Assembly (NCBI GenBank): GCA_000998025.1
Contig: LCJG01000001.1
Span: 1-48,344 of the forward strand
DNA: 48,344 bases
Source: Candidatus Collierbacteria bacterium GW2011_GWB1_44_6
Lineage (GTDB): Bacteria; Patescibacteriota; Microgenomatia; UBA1400; MFAQ01
Direction of reading: 5' to 3'
This document shows, piece by piece, positions 39,542 to 47,991 of the stretch. The position numbers and the translations under genes are program-made. Below the pieces are notes generated by a model. The model worked only from the letters and a program-made list of their open reading frames with translations. It ran no database searches and was not told the DNA's origin. The stretch's first letter is position 1, and each line of letters opens with the position of its first letter.

Positions 39542-40849
39542 ATGCACCCAACCTTTGACGATAAATCACAAAAAGTTCTTGATCTAATGGAGAATCTATC
39601 AGAGCATATATTCCTTACTGGCAATGCGGGAACAGGCAAGTCTACCTTGCTGGACCACTTTAGAAATAAGACAACAAAAAATGTTGCTGTGGTTGCTCCT
39701 ACAGGTGTGGCCGCTGTCAATGTCCGCGGGGAAACCATACATTCATTTTTTGGATTTCCCCCTAGTATTACTATCGAGAAAGCAGAGCAGGAAGGAAAGT
39801 ATACAAAGAAAGCCAAAATCTACCGCGCCTTGGAAACACTGGTTATTGACGAAATCTCCATGGTGAGAGCCGACCTTTTGGACAGTATTGATGTATTTTT
39901 GCAGGTGGTCAGAAAAAAGAAACTACCCTTTGGTGGAGTGCGTGTCATTATGGTCGGTGATCTTCACCAACTACCCCCAGTGGTTACCAGTCAGGAAAGA
40001 GATGTCATATACAACCTTTATGAAACTCCATACTTCTTCTCGTCCCAAGTGTTCAGCAGCCTTTTTGGCGGATTGTATTCTCAGCTCCGGTTTATCGAAC
40101 TGGAGACCATCTATCGTCAGGCCGAGAAAGGTTTTATCGACCTTCTAAACCGGATAAGAAACAAACAAACCACCGATGAAGACCTGGAAAAATTAAATCG
40201 GCAGGTAATTGGAGAAGGGGATTGTCTTGAAAACTATATTATCCTTACCGCCATCAATCAGCAGGCAGATCAAATTAATGAGGCTAGGTTGAGTGAGATC
40301 GAAGGTCCAAACCATACCTTTCGGGCAGTCCGAAGTGGCCACTTTTCACCACAATATGCTCCGGCCGCTGACGAAGTATCTCTGAAAACAGGAGCTCGGG
40401 TGATGCTGCTGAACAACGATCCGCAAAACCGCTGGATAAACGGTACTATCGGGACCTTGTGGAGGGTCGATTCCGGTTGTGCTTACGTCAAGATCGATGG
40501 TGGTGAAGTAGAAAAAATAGAACCGGTTACCTGGAAATCATTCAAGACTATCTACAATCCGGATAAAAAGTCACTTGAAACGGAGGAGGTTGGAAGTTTT
40601 AAGCAAATGCCTTTGAGGCTTGCCTGGGCCATCACCATTCACAAAAGCCAAGGAAAAACTTTTGAAAGGGTGGCGATTGACTTTGGCCGGGGCGCTTTTG
40701 CGCACGGACAAACTTACGTCGCCTTCAGTCGTTGTACCAGCATGTCTGGTCTAAAACTCATCCGGCCAATAACTCATCAAAGCATCATCACTGATCCGCG
40801 CGTCTCCGACTTTCTGAAAGGTCTTAGGCAAGTGGCTGTTGAACTCTAA
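39542..40849 (+). CDS. PIF1/RecD-like superfamily 1B helicase
   Basis: 435 residues. Walker A GNAGTGKST (27-35), VAPTGVAAVNVRGETIHSFF (motif Ia, typical of PIF1), Walker B VIDEISM (101-107), GDLHQLPPV (motif III), and the UvrD_C_2 end with AWAITIHKSQGKTFERVAID and QTYVAFSRCTSMSGL. It moves 5' to 3' on single strands and unwinds DNA, with PIF1 relatives acting on G-quadruplexes and stalled forks. No accessory nuclease domain is present. Ends by overlapping the converging MFS gene by 26 bases. Confidence 0.93.
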   Translation: MHPTFDDKSQKVLDLMENLSEHIFLTGNAGTGKSTLLDHFRNKTTKNVAVVAPTGVAAVNVRGETIHSFFGFPPSITIEKAEQEGKYTKKAKIYRALETLVIDEISMVRADLLDSIDVFLQVVRKKKLPFGGVRVIMVGDLHQLPPVVTSQERDVIYNLYETPYFFSSQVFSSLFGGLYSQLRFIELETIYRQAEKGFIDLLNRIRNKQTTDEDLEKLNRQVIGEGDCLENYIILTAINQQADQINEARLSEIEGPNHTFRAVRSGHFSPQYAPAADEVSLKTGARVMLLNNDPQNRWINGTIGTLWRVDSGCAYVKIDGGEVEKIEPVTWKSFKTIYNPDKKSLETEEVGSFKQMPLRLAWAITIHKSQGKTFERVAIDFGRGAFAHGQTYVAFSRCTSMSGLKLIRPITHQSIITDPRVSDFLKGLRQVAVEL

Positions 40850-42011
40850 TCCTTTTTGTCAGGACTAGGAAAAGGAGGGCAGAGATAACTGCCATAATTC
40901 CTCCAAAGTAAAAAGGAAGTCGAGCGTTGCCCAGTGTCCACAATAACCCGGCGATGGTTGAGGCAAAAAAAGTTGCGATACCCATTAACGTTTGATAAAT
41001 ACCAAAAGCGGATGCGGATATCTCGTGAGGGATCAGCTTCGATATATAAGTTTTTCCTACGCCATCAGTAAAGGCCAAAAAGATGCCGTAAATTGGAAAG
41101 AGAACCCAAATCCACCAAGGGTTATTAATGGCTCCAAAACTTAGGTAAACAAAAGCAAAAACCAGAAATCCCAGAAACAGCACCTTCCTGGCTCCGATCT
41201 TATCCGCCACAATACCAGCCGGCATTGAAAATACAGCGTAGGTCGAATTCAGTAGTACATAAGTCAGGATAGTGAGCTGTATGGATAGTCCCAAATTCTG
41301 AGCTCTCAGAATCATAAACGCGCCAGAGCTATTCCCCAAGGTAAAAATAAAACTGATCAACAAAAAAATCTTGTAAGAGTCGTTTGCCTTGCTCCATTCA
41401 AAATGAAGACCTTTTAATCCAAGTGGACTTTTTATCTGTTCTTTAATTAATAAAATTAACAGCACTACCCCGATAAGTGCCGGGAAAAACGCTATAAAAA
41501 AGAGCTGACGATAGTTATCGTGCAAGATTTTTAGTAGCCAAATGGAGAGTAGTGGCCCGACTACAGCCCCCAGAGAGTCTAGTGTACGGTGAAAGCCAAA
41601 GTTCCTACCACGGTCGAGCTTATCAGTACTCTCTGTGATCAGGGCGTCCCTTGAAGATGTTCTAATGCCTTTTCCCGTTCGATTGATCACTCTTGCGACC
41701 ATCACCAAGGGCCACGAGCTAGCCAGACACATCATCAGGTGGGAGAGAGTCGCGAAGCTATATCCCCAAACCACGTAGGGTTTTCTCTTTTGAGACTGAT
41801 CGGAAAAAATGCCGAAAAATGATTGCAGAATTTTTGACAAAGCATCGGCCAACCCCTCAATTAGTCCAACCACATATGTAGGCGCCCCCAAGACGGTGAC
41901 CAGAAATATCGGCACCACCGGATAGACCATTTCTGACGCCACATCGTTTAAAAAACTAACCACTCCCAGAACCACAACGTTAGCGGATATGTTCTTTTTC
42001 TCCTCGACCAT
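40824..42011 (-). CDS. major facilitator superfamily transporter
   Basis: 395 residues, 12 spans. The MFS signature between spans 2 and 3 (GIFSDQSQKRKPYVVWGY) and the repeat in the second half (GIVADKIGARKVLFLGF) are clear. RTGKGIRTSSRDALI after span 4 is typical of the MFS group seen in many anaerobes and CPR. Substrate unknown; a sugar, drug or metabolite is possible. No Shine-Dalgarno; TAAACT lies 6 bases before the ATG, indicating a leaderless transcript. Confidence 0.88.
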   Translation of the reverse strand: MVEEKKNISANVVVLGVVSFLNDVASEMVYPVVPIFLVTVLGAPTYVVGLIEGLADALSKILQSFFGIFSDQSQKRKPYVVWGYSFATLSHLMMCLASSWPLVMVARVINRTGKGIRTSSRDALITESTDKLDRGRNFGFHRTLDSLGAVVGPLLSIWLLKILHDNYRQLFFIAFFPALIGVVLLILLIKEQIKSPLGLKGLHFEWSKANDSYKIFLLISFIFTLGNSSGAFMILRAQNLGLSIQLTILTYVLLNSTYAVFSMPAGIVADKIGARKVLFLGFLVFAFVYLSFGAINNPWWIWVLFPIYGIFLAFTDGVGKTYISKLIPHEISASAFGIYQTLMGIATFFASTIAGLLWTLGNARLPFYFGGIMAVISALLFLVLTKRIRVQQPLA

Positions 42012-42017
42012 GTAGTC

Positions 42018-42023
42018 AGTTTA
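42018..42023 (-). promoter_or_regulatory. -10 element of a probably leaderless transcript (MFS gene)
   Basis: TAAACT on the minus strand, 6 bases before the ATG (complement 42009-42011). No recognisable -35. Confidence 0.45.
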
Positions 42024-42070
42024 TCATCAGTTCTTTTAGTCGTCCTCATGGTTTATCATGGTACTAGCTT

Positions 42071-42700
42071 ATGAAAGCCAAAATTTTTATTATGCTAGTA
42101 CTACTTTTCTTTTTACTTAGCCTTATTGTCTTCACTACGCCTGTTTCGCAGATAGATATTAGCTTTAGTAGATTTGCACAAAGTTTCGCTTCTAGACCGC
42201 TCAGACTATTTATGAATTTCGTCAGTATTTTGGGAAATAGTCCATACGTTGAAGTATTAATTTTGGTTTCGTCATCCTTATTCTTGTTAGGTGGTAAAAA
42301 GAATGAAGCCCTTGCGATGTTCACTTTCCCCGCCTTGGGGGCAGCCATCGGATCTATCATCAAAAACATTGTTGGTCGGGACAGACCAGGAAGTGAAACG
42401 GTGAATGTTTTCTATAGCCTTGGAGATATGAGCTACCCCAGCATGCATGTGCTTATCTTCACGATTTTTTTTGGCTTTATAGCCTACTATTCACTTACTT
42501 CCGTAAAACATCCCTTAATAAAAATATTAATGATCGCATTTTCCGTCGTTTTTATACTTTCAATCAGCTTTTCCCGCGTCTACCTAGGAGTACACTGGTT
42601 GAGTGATACTATCGGAGGATATTTACTCGGAGGGATAGTGCTATACCTGTTCATACATACTGTTCGTAAGTTAAACTCATATCATCATGCCCAAAGATAA
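42071..42700 (+). CDS. PAP2-family membrane phosphatase
   Basis: 209 residues, about six spans. The acid-phosphatase triad motifs are intact: KNIVGRDRPG (KxxxxxxRP), SYPSMHVL (PSxH with catalytic His) and SFSRVYLGVHWLSDTIGG (SRxxxxxHxxxD). These enzymes remove a phosphate from lipid pyrophosphates, including undecaprenyl pyrophosphate or phosphatidate. With dgkA at the left of the window it could recycle the lipid carrier, which is inference. It overlaps the nuclease gene by 14 bases. Confidence 0.92.
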   Translation: MKAKIFIMLVLLFFLLSLIVFTTPVSQIDISFSRFAQSFASRPLRLFMNFVSILGNSPYVEVLILVSSSLFLLGGKKNEALAMFTFPALGAAIGSIIKNIVGRDRPGSETVNVFYSLGDMSYPSMHVLIFTIFFGFIAYYSLTSVKHPLIKILMIAFSVVFILSISFSRVYLGVHWLSDTIGGYLLGGIVLYLFIHTVRKLNSYHHAQR

Positions 42701-43565
42701 ATTTTCTGCCGTTTGGATATCACACACCTCGATTGCGGACTATCTTCATTGTCCCAGAGCCTATTTTTTAAAAAATATATACAAAGACAGAAGTACTGGC
42801 AACAAGCTTCAGATCGTCACCCCTGCCCTTGCCCTCGGATCGGCTGTTCATGAAGTACTTGAATCTCTCTCTACTTTGCCCACGGAAACCCGCTTCCATG
42901 ATTCGCTAGTGCTTAAGTTCGATGCAATCTGGGATAAATACTCTGGAAAAAAAGGCGGTTTTCTAGATCTGGAAGAAGAGCACAAACACAAAGAACGAGG
43001 TAAAGCCATGCTTCGGCGGGTAATGGATCACCCTGGTCCCCTACAAAACCTAGCGGTTAAGATCAGAGAGAGCTTGCCATACTACTTTATTTCTGAGGAC
43101 GAGAACATTATTTTATGTGGAAAAATTGACTGGCTAGAATATTTCAAAGACGAAGACAGTATTCACATTATCGACTTCAAGACAAGCAAGAAAGAAGAAA
43201 CGACCGATTCATTTCAGCTTCCGATTTACCACCTACTAGTCACCAATTGCCAACAAAGACCTGTCTCGAAGGCCAGCTATTGGTATTTGGACTTCTCGGA
43301 TACCCCAAAAGAAAAAGATCTTCCAAATATAAAGATAGCCACCGAACAGATTCTTGAGATTGGCCGGAAAATAAAGCTATCCAGAAAGCTTGAAAAATTT
43401 GCCTGTCCACACGGGAGTGATGGCTGCCCCTTTTGCCGCGACTTTGAACGATTGCTCCGGGGGGAGGGTGAAAAGGTGGGGGAGATGGGCCACCGTGACT
43501 CATATATTATTCAAAGAGAAGTCCTTCCAGCGAGCGACGAGGCAGATGACAGCTTCATCATCTGA
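42687..43565 (+). CDS. RecB/Cas4-like PD-(D/E)XK nuclease with a probable iron-sulfur cluster
   Basis: 292 residues. It opens WISHTSIADYLHCPRAYFLK with the typical Cys22 and then LALGSAVHEVLESL (the His-x3-E motif). The nuclease core is GKIDWLEYF...IHIIDFKTSKKEE (Asp, D-x-K pair) and QLPIYHLLV. Three cysteines come at the end: Cys240, Cys247 and Cys250 (CPHGSDGCPFC). One N-terminal and three C-terminal Cys is the AddB/Cas4-type 4Fe-4S arrangement. It would degrade or process DNA ends. There are no CRISPR or Add genes around, so it is a stand-alone nuclease. Confidence 0.85.
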   Translation: MPKDKFSAVWISHTSIADYLHCPRAYFLKNIYKDRSTGNKLQIVTPALALGSAVHEVLESLSTLPTETRFHDSLVLKFDAIWDKYSGKKGGFLDLEEEHKHKERGKAMLRRVMDHPGPLQNLAVKIRESLPYYFISEDENIILCGKIDWLEYFKDEDSIHIIDFKTSKKEETTDSFQLPIYHLLVTNCQQRPVSKASYWYLDFSDTPKEKDLPNIKIATEQILEIGRKIKLSRKLEKFACPHGSDGCPFCRDFERLLRGEGEKVGEMGHRDSYIIQREVLPASDEADDSFII

Positions 43566-43581
43566 TCACCGAAATCTAGTC

Positions 43582-44499
43582 TTAGTACGCGGCAACGGCC
43601 ACAGCAAAAGTATTTTGCGCATAGATGCATCCCCAGACGTACTCCCCACCGGCCAGTAGTGCGCGGTGTCCCAGAGTTGTTTCCCAAGCCTTGACTGTTT
43701 CTTGCGGTGTAGCATATCCGGCAGCCAGAAACTCACTGATGTTGTATTTTTCTGAAATCCACTTAAGATCAGATCTCTCTAATAGTGGCACAAAACCAGC
43801 GTGTCCATCTAGTTTTCCGAGCTCCAATAACTGATTCAGACGGATCGAAGCCAAGGTACACAATTCGTCTCTTTTCCCTAGAGGGTTTACGCCTAGCTCC
43901 ACCCTTCTTTTGTTAACCACCTCCCATAGTTCAGGTCCTCCCCACACTGTCTTGGTGGGAGCCGTAGCAATTTTCTTGGCCGGAGAAACCAAAATGATAT
44001 ATGCACTCACCGTGTCGTCTTCATTTTTCACTGCAATTCCAACTTCTTTAAAATCCGTATGTAGGAGGGTTGCTTTTGTGGTCTCACTACTAAACCAATT
44101 TTCTATCGCGTCATTTGTTTTAAAAAAGTCTAACAAAAGCAAATCCCCAATCAGGTTGGCATTGTATCCGGCATTTTTTACAGCCACTTCTCTAGTCAGT
44201 CCGGTAACTGCTCCGGAGTAATCGTCCTCCGTGATAATCACAGCTAATCGGCTTAAGGCAGCTCGGTTTAGTTTTTCATTAACAGTTACTCTCATCAACC
44301 CCTCACTTTCCCTGGCTTCATTTATCTCTGACAAAAGAGTTTCTGTTGTCCAGTCGGGAAAAAATTTTACCCCATTTCTCTCCACATAGATTTTTTGTCC
44401 AATTTCTTCACCAATTTTCTTGATTGGTATATTCTTAAATCCGTAAAAAATTATTCCAATTGCCAAAACCCACAAAAGAAACCTTAAAAAAATTTTCAC
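43582..44499 (-). CDS. membrane-anchored protein with two CAP-like domains
   Basis: 305 residues, GTG start at 44497-44499 (complement), with TATACT 7 bases before. A membrane span (about 4-24) is followed by two copies of a CAP/SCP (PR-1-like) fold: about 57-170 (LLSEINEARESEGLMRVTVN, with AALSRLAVII) and about 190-305 (ELWEVVNKRRVELGVNPLGK ... CTLASIRLNQLL ... HAGFVPLLE, then WETTLGHRALLAGGEYVWG). The second copy keeps the CAP hallmarks (E-x-x-x-x-x-R, H in HAGF, and TxGH). The domain often binds lipid or sterol or acts in cell-wall settings; function here unknown. Confidence 0.82.
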   Translation of the reverse strand: MKIFLRFLLWVLAIGIIFYGFKNIPIKKIGEEIGQKIYVERNGVKFFPDWTTETLLSEINEARESEGLMRVTVNEKLNRAALSRLAVIITEDDYSGAVTGLTREVAVKNAGYNANLIGDLLLLDFFKTNDAIENWFSSETTKATLLHTDFKEVGIAVKNEDDTVSAYIILVSPAKKIATAPTKTVWGGPELWEVVNKRRVELGVNPLGKRDELCTLASIRLNQLLELGKLDGHAGFVPLLERSDLKWISEKYNISEFLAAGYATPQETVKAWETTLGHRALLAGGEYVWGCIYAQNTFAVAVAAY

Positions 44500-44506
44500 T
44501 AACTAA

Positions 44507-44512
44507 AGTATA
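44507..44512 (-). promoter_or_regulatory. -10 element of a probably leaderless transcript (CAP gene)
   Basis: TATACT on the minus strand, 7 bases before the GTG start. Confidence 0.45.
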
Positions 44513-44559
44513 AAATACATTTGCAATTCTTGCTCCAAGCAAAGTTGGCAGACAGGATA

Positions 44560-44565
44560 TAGAAT
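44560..44565 (+). promoter_or_regulatory. -10 element of a probably leaderless transcript (HPF-like gene)
   Basis: TAGAAT, 6 bases before the ATG at 44572. Confidence 0.45.
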
Positions 44566-44571
44566 GGCTTA

Positions 44572-44877
44572 ATGAACATAATTTTTAATCCCCAAAAATT
44601 ATCACTCAGTGACCGATTTAGGCAACGGATTCAAACCAAGTTTGATCAAGGCCTGGGAAAGCTATTAAAAAACTATCAAGAAGACCTGAAAGTGGCATCG
44701 CTCGCCATCGAAAAAGTTACTAGATCTGGATATGAAATAAAGTTTGACATGAACCTTCCCGGCTGCCCGATCAATATTAGAGATACCCACAAGGTTCTTA
44801 TGGATGGCGTAGTACGGGTAAGAAACCAGGCCAAAAGACAAATAAAAAAATATATCGAAAAAATGCGGGGTTACTGA
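44572..44877 (+). CDS. HPF/RaiA-like ribosome hibernation factor
   Basis: 101 residues, the size of short HPF. The pattern MNIIFNPQKLSLSDRFRQRI, then a hydrophobic stretch SLAIEKVTRSGYEIKFDMNL and a basic helical tail (HKVLMDGVVRVRNQAKRQIKKYIEK) follows the beta-alpha-beta-beta-beta-alpha order of HPF/YfiA. Short HPF binds the 30S A/P site in stationary phase. Sequence identity is modest, so the name is a fold-level inference. It has no dimerisation tail. Converges with the next gene (7-base overlap). Confidence 0.72.
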   Translation: MNIIFNPQKLSLSDRFRQRIQTKFDQGLGKLLKNYQEDLKVASLAIEKVTRSGYEIKFDMNLPGCPINIRDTHKVLMDGVVRVRNQAKRQIKKYIEKMRGY

Positions 44878-45266
44878 TTCTTCTCCCTTTTTCTAATTTC
44901 GACGACCTTGTCCCTGACAATTACTTTTCTTATAAAACCGTCGTGCCCCACGAACTTCATTCCGTCCAGTAGTTCGCTCAAGGCCTTCACTAGATAAGCT
45001 CCATGTCTTTGGTATAGCTTGTCAAACGATCCGTAAAAGTGAGCTAGCTTCGTGTCGATTTCTCTTGGACCATACGTGTCCAACAAGTGGGTTTCAACAA
45101 TCTCTATGATTTCCAGCTTTGCCCCCGCCAGAAGTGTCTGCTCGTCTAGGAATTGACTTCGCGGATTTTCAGACAGCTTCTGGGGAATCCAAGAGGCTCG
45201 GCGAGGCTCATCCTTTTTGGGTTCTTTGCAGTAAACTACGGTTAATTTTTCAATTAGTTTTGCCAT
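44871..45266 (-). CDS. cytoplasmic protein of unknown function
   Basis: 131 residues, soluble. A Lys/Glu-rich start (MAKLIEKLTVVYCKEPKKDE) and a helix-rich middle (EIIEIVETHLLDTYGPREID, GSFDKLYQRHGAYLVKALSE) then a beta-like end (HDGFIRKVIVRDKVVEIRK). One Cys at residue 13. No domain recognised. It is directly downstream of, and probably in one operon with, the ferredoxin gene (its stop and this start are adjacent), so it may use or regulate the ferredoxin. Confidence 0.65.
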   Translation of the reverse strand: MAKLIEKLTVVYCKEPKKDEPRRASWIPQKLSENPRSQFLDEQTLLAGAKLEIIEIVETHLLDTYGPREIDTKLAHFYGSFDKLYQRHGAYLVKALSELLDGMKFVGHDGFIRKVIVRDKVVEIRKREKNQ

Positions 45267-45461
45267 CTAGCTTTGAGTCGCGATAGCTTGAACGGGGCAA
45301 CACTCCACGGCCATTTTGACCGTTTCTTCTATCTCTGGCGAAGTTGAGCTGTCTAATTCTATCGGCTGGGATTTCCCATCCTTCATCTCAAATGACTTCT
45401 CGGCTATGTCCACGCAAACGCCACATCCGATACAGTTTCCGCTATCTACCGTTATTTTCAT
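45267..45461 (-). CDS. single [4Fe-4S] ferredoxin
   Basis: 64 residues. CIGCGVC (Cys10, Cys13, Cys16) and a later CCPVQAIA provide the four ligands of one cluster, as in Bacillus/Desulfovibrio type ferredoxins. Residues between carry acidic patches. It moves electrons at low potential, possibly to the radical SAM enzyme; the partner is not shown. No Shine-Dalgarno; TAGAAT lies 6 bases before the ATG. Confidence 0.92.
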   Translation of the reverse strand: MKITVDSGNCIGCGVCVDIAEKSFEMKDGKSQPIELDSSTSPEIEETVKMAVECCPVQAIATQS

Positions 45462-45467
45462 GGATAC

Positions 45468-45473
45468 ATTCTA
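45468..45473 (-). promoter_or_regulatory. -10 element of a probably leaderless transcript (ferredoxin gene)
   Basis: TAGAAT on the minus strand, 6 bases before the ATG at 45461. Confidence 0.5.
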
Positions 45474-45496
45474 ACATTCTACTTGCAACCCGCGGG

Positions 45497-45502
45497 TATA
45501 AT
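45497..45502 (+). promoter_or_regulatory. -10 element of a probably leaderless transcript (DUF2130 gene)
   Basis: TATAAT, 6 bases before the ATG at 45509. The divergent ferredoxin start is 47 bases away. Confidence 0.5.
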
Positions 45503-45508
45503 GACACC

Positions 45509-46609
45509 ATGCCCAATCAAATTAAATGTCCAAAATGCGGTGAAGAGTTCGAAATCTCCGAAGCTCTTAGTCACAATATCAGAGAAGAAGTTGAAAAAGA
45601 CCTTACCACGAAAATTCAAAAAGAACTTGAGGAAAAATACCGTCTTCAGTCGGACGACAAGCTCAAACTTATAGAAGCGGAGCTCAAATTTAAGAACGAA
45701 AAGCTTGAAGAGTCACGCCAAGAGTCCCTCAAGCTCCACCAAGAAAAATTAAGACTCGAAGACGAAAAAAAATCTTTTGAGCTGGATAAACAAAAACAAC
45801 TTGATATAGAAAGAGAGAAAATTAGACAACAGACGCTTCTCGAAGCCAGTGACGCCCACCGCCTGAAAGATTTAGAAAAGGAAAAAATGATCAATGATCT
45901 CAAAAAATCGCTCGAAGATGCTCAGCGAAAAGCGTCACAGAGTTCTCAACAATTACAGGGAGAAGTCCAGGAGTTGGATCTGGAAGAATATCTACACTCC
46001 ACCTTTCCTCATGATGAGATTAACCCCGTGGGAAAAGGAGTCAGAGGAGCGGACATTAGTCAAGTGGTTCGGACCAGTTTGGGGACTACCTGCGGCATCA
46101 TTCTCTGGGAATCAAAAAGAACCAAAGCTTGGGTGGATGACTGGGCAGTCAAGCTAAAAGACGATCTGCGCGCGTCCAAGGCCAATGTCCCTGTTATCGT
46201 CACCTCAGTTCTTCCCAAGGAAATAAAATCAGGCTTCGGCTTCTACATGGGGGTTTGGATCACCGAACCAAAATATATTCAGCCACTAGTGGAAATTCTT
46301 CGTAAAAATCTCATTGACATCGCCAGGGAAAAACACAACGGTCAGGACCGCGGCACCAAGGCAGACATGATCTACTCCTACCTGACGAGTGACTCTTTTG
46401 TCCAGCAGATCCAGAGTATTATCGAAGTCCACCAAAACATGCAGCTCCAAATCCAGAAAGAAAGAACAGCCTTCGAAAAAATCTGGAAAGAAAGGGAAGC
46501 TCAGGCAGCCAGAATTATTACCAGCACGGCCGGCATCTATGGCAGTATCCAAGGAGTAGCCGGTCAGTCCCTTCCTCCTGTCAAAGGCCTCGACCTCCTC
46601 GAAGCATAG
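45509..46609 (+). CDS. DUF2130-like coiled-coil protein with PD-(D/E)XK-type nuclease core
   Basis: 366 residues from the ATG at 45509; the frame is open further upstream but the TATAAT and leaderless spacing fix this start. A short zinc-knuckle-like start (IKCPKCGEEFE) leads into a long charged coiled coil (about 25-155, KIQKELEEKYRL ... QQTLLEASDAHRLKDLEKEK). The C-terminal domain (about 160-300) has EYLHSTFPHDEINPVG, RGADISQVV and CGIILWESKRTKAWVDDW: the spaced Asp and ESK suggest a PD-(D/E)XK nuclease fold, as proposed for DUF2130. Its likely job is DNA cutting or binding. It converges on pyk. Confidence 0.8.
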   Translation: MPNQIKCPKCGEEFEISEALSHNIREEVEKDLTTKIQKELEEKYRLQSDDKLKLIEAELKFKNEKLEESRQESLKLHQEKLRLEDEKKSFELDKQKQLDIEREKIRQQTLLEASDAHRLKDLEKEKMINDLKKSLEDAQRKASQSSQQLQGEVQELDLEEYLHSTFPHDEINPVGKGVRGADISQVVRTSLGTTCGIILWESKRTKAWVDDWAVKLKDDLRASKANVPVIVTSVLPKEIKSGFGFYMGVWITEPKYIQPLVEILRKNLIDIAREKHNGQDRGTKADMIYSYLTSDSFVQQIQSIIEVHQNMQLQIQKERTAFEKIWKEREAQAARIITSTAGIYGSIQGVAGQSLPPVKGLDLLEA

Positions 46610-46621
46610 ACCTTATTAGTC

Positions 46622-47968
46622 TCATATTTCGAGTAGGGCAACCGCGTTGGTTGAGCCTTCTTTGTAGTAGTTTTGACCGTGAACAACAATGATGGTATCT
46701 CCTTTTTGCAGTCTTCCGGAAGCGATTAGTTCGTCTGTGGTTTTGTTCGGTAACTTGAACACTCCTTCATTCAAGTTGGATATATGTCCTTCTACGCCAT
46801 ATGACAGTGTCAATTCTTCAACTACTTTTTGGTCTGAGGTTACAGAAACAATTGGTACATGCGGCCTTAGTCTCGATATGGATCTGGCCGTCTTACCGGA
46901 GCTCGTAAAAACCAGAATTAATTTTATCTCGACAAATTTTTGATTTAGCAGTTCTTTGGTTGCGTTGACCACGATATCTGTTTGACTTGACATGGCTTGC
47001 ACTGCTTTCACTGGATATTTCCCACTGGCTGTTTCACCGGAAAGCATTACCGCGTCTGTTCCATCCAACACAGCGTTGGCTACGTCCGTGGCTTCAGCTC
47101 TTGTTGGTCTTGGACTGCCGGTCATCGACTGTAGCATTTGTGTCGCCGTAATCACCGGCTTGTTGGCCTCTCTGCACTTGGCGATAATAATTTTTTGCCA
47201 ATAGGCGAGCTGCTCTATAGGGACTTCTACACCCAGGTCGCCTCTAGCCACCATTATTGCGTCAGAAGACTCTATTAGTTCGTCAAGGTGCTTGAGGGCC
47301 TGCATGCTCTCGATCTTCGCCACTATCATTGCCCGGAATTTTCTTTTTTCCATCTCCTCCCTCAATAGTTCAATATCTTTTTTCGTTCTACTAAATGACA
47401 AAGCGACAAAGTCCACTCGGTTTGTCGAAGCCAAGTCCAGTTTTTTCAAATCTTCTTGGATTAGGGAAGGTAGATCTATTGCGACTCCTGGTAGATTAAC
47501 TCCTTTTCGGTGACCGATTTCACCGTCATCCAGAGCTTTCGCCTCGATCAGATCATTGCTTACATTTTCAACTCTTAATTCCACCGCCCCATCATCGATC
47601 AATATTTGGTCCCCTTTGGCCAAAGCTTTGAATATTAGTTCGTGCGGTATGCATATCGATGATTCTCCTTGTGTAAATGACGGGCTAAACCTGACAATCT
47701 CTCCACTTTTAACTCTGACGGGCAGCTTGTCATACGTCTCAAGACGTATCTCGGGACCCTGTAAATCCATGAGTATCCCAATATTCTTTCCCATTTTATC
47801 GGCAATTTTCTGGACACGCTTAATTCTTTCCTCGTGCCACTGCGAGGTACCATGTTTTGTATTAAAGCGGAAGACGTTCACCCCTGACTCTATCAGCCGT
47901 TCTATTGTTTCCTCTGAGTCGCTTGCCGGACCCAGTGTCGCCACTATTTTTGTTAATTTGGAAGTCAT
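46622..47968 (-). CDS. pyk: pyruvate kinase
   Basis: 448 residues, slightly short because the C-terminal regulatory domain is trimmed. Signatures: TKIVATLGPASDS, ESGVNVFRFNTKHG (NxxH variants of NFSHG), ILMDLQGPEIR, MIVAKIESMQALKHLDEL (Lys-Ile-Glu with the catalytic Lys and Mg-ligand Glu), AIMVARGDLGVEVP and ITATQMLQSM. DAVMLSGETASGKYPVKAV follows. It makes ATP and pyruvate from phosphoenolpyruvate and ADP. In this likely fermentative organism it would be a main ATP source. TACCAT 6 bases upstream suggests a leaderless transcript. Confidence 0.95.
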   Translation of the reverse strand: MTSKLTKIVATLGPASDSEETIERLIESGVNVFRFNTKHGTSQWHEERIKRVQKIADKMGKNIGILMDLQGPEIRLETYDKLPVRVKSGEIVRFSPSFTQGESSICIPHELIFKALAKGDQILIDDGAVELRVENVSNDLIEAKALDDGEIGHRKGVNLPGVAIDLPSLIQEDLKKLDLASTNRVDFVALSFSRTKKDIELLREEMEKRKFRAMIVAKIESMQALKHLDELIESSDAIMVARGDLGVEVPIEQLAYWQKIIIAKCREANKPVITATQMLQSMTGSPRPTRAEATDVANAVLDGTDAVMLSGETASGKYPVKAVQAMSSQTDIVVNATKELLNQKFVEIKLILVFTSSGKTARSISRLRPHVPIVSVTSDQKVVEELTLSYGVEGHISNLNEGVFKLPNKTTDELIASGRLQKGDTIIVVHGQNYYKEGSTNAVALLEI

Positions 47969-47991
47969 ATACCTATGGTAACATGGGTCTC

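Noticed and set aside
39624..40148. Alternate frames within the helicase gene
   Set aside because: They are shadows in other frames with no family signature; the helicase frame carries all motifs in order.
45344..45508. N-terminal extension of the DUF2130 gene
   Set aside because: It would overlap the ferredoxin gene on the other strand and precede the TATAAT; the conserved zinc-knuckle opening begins at 45509.
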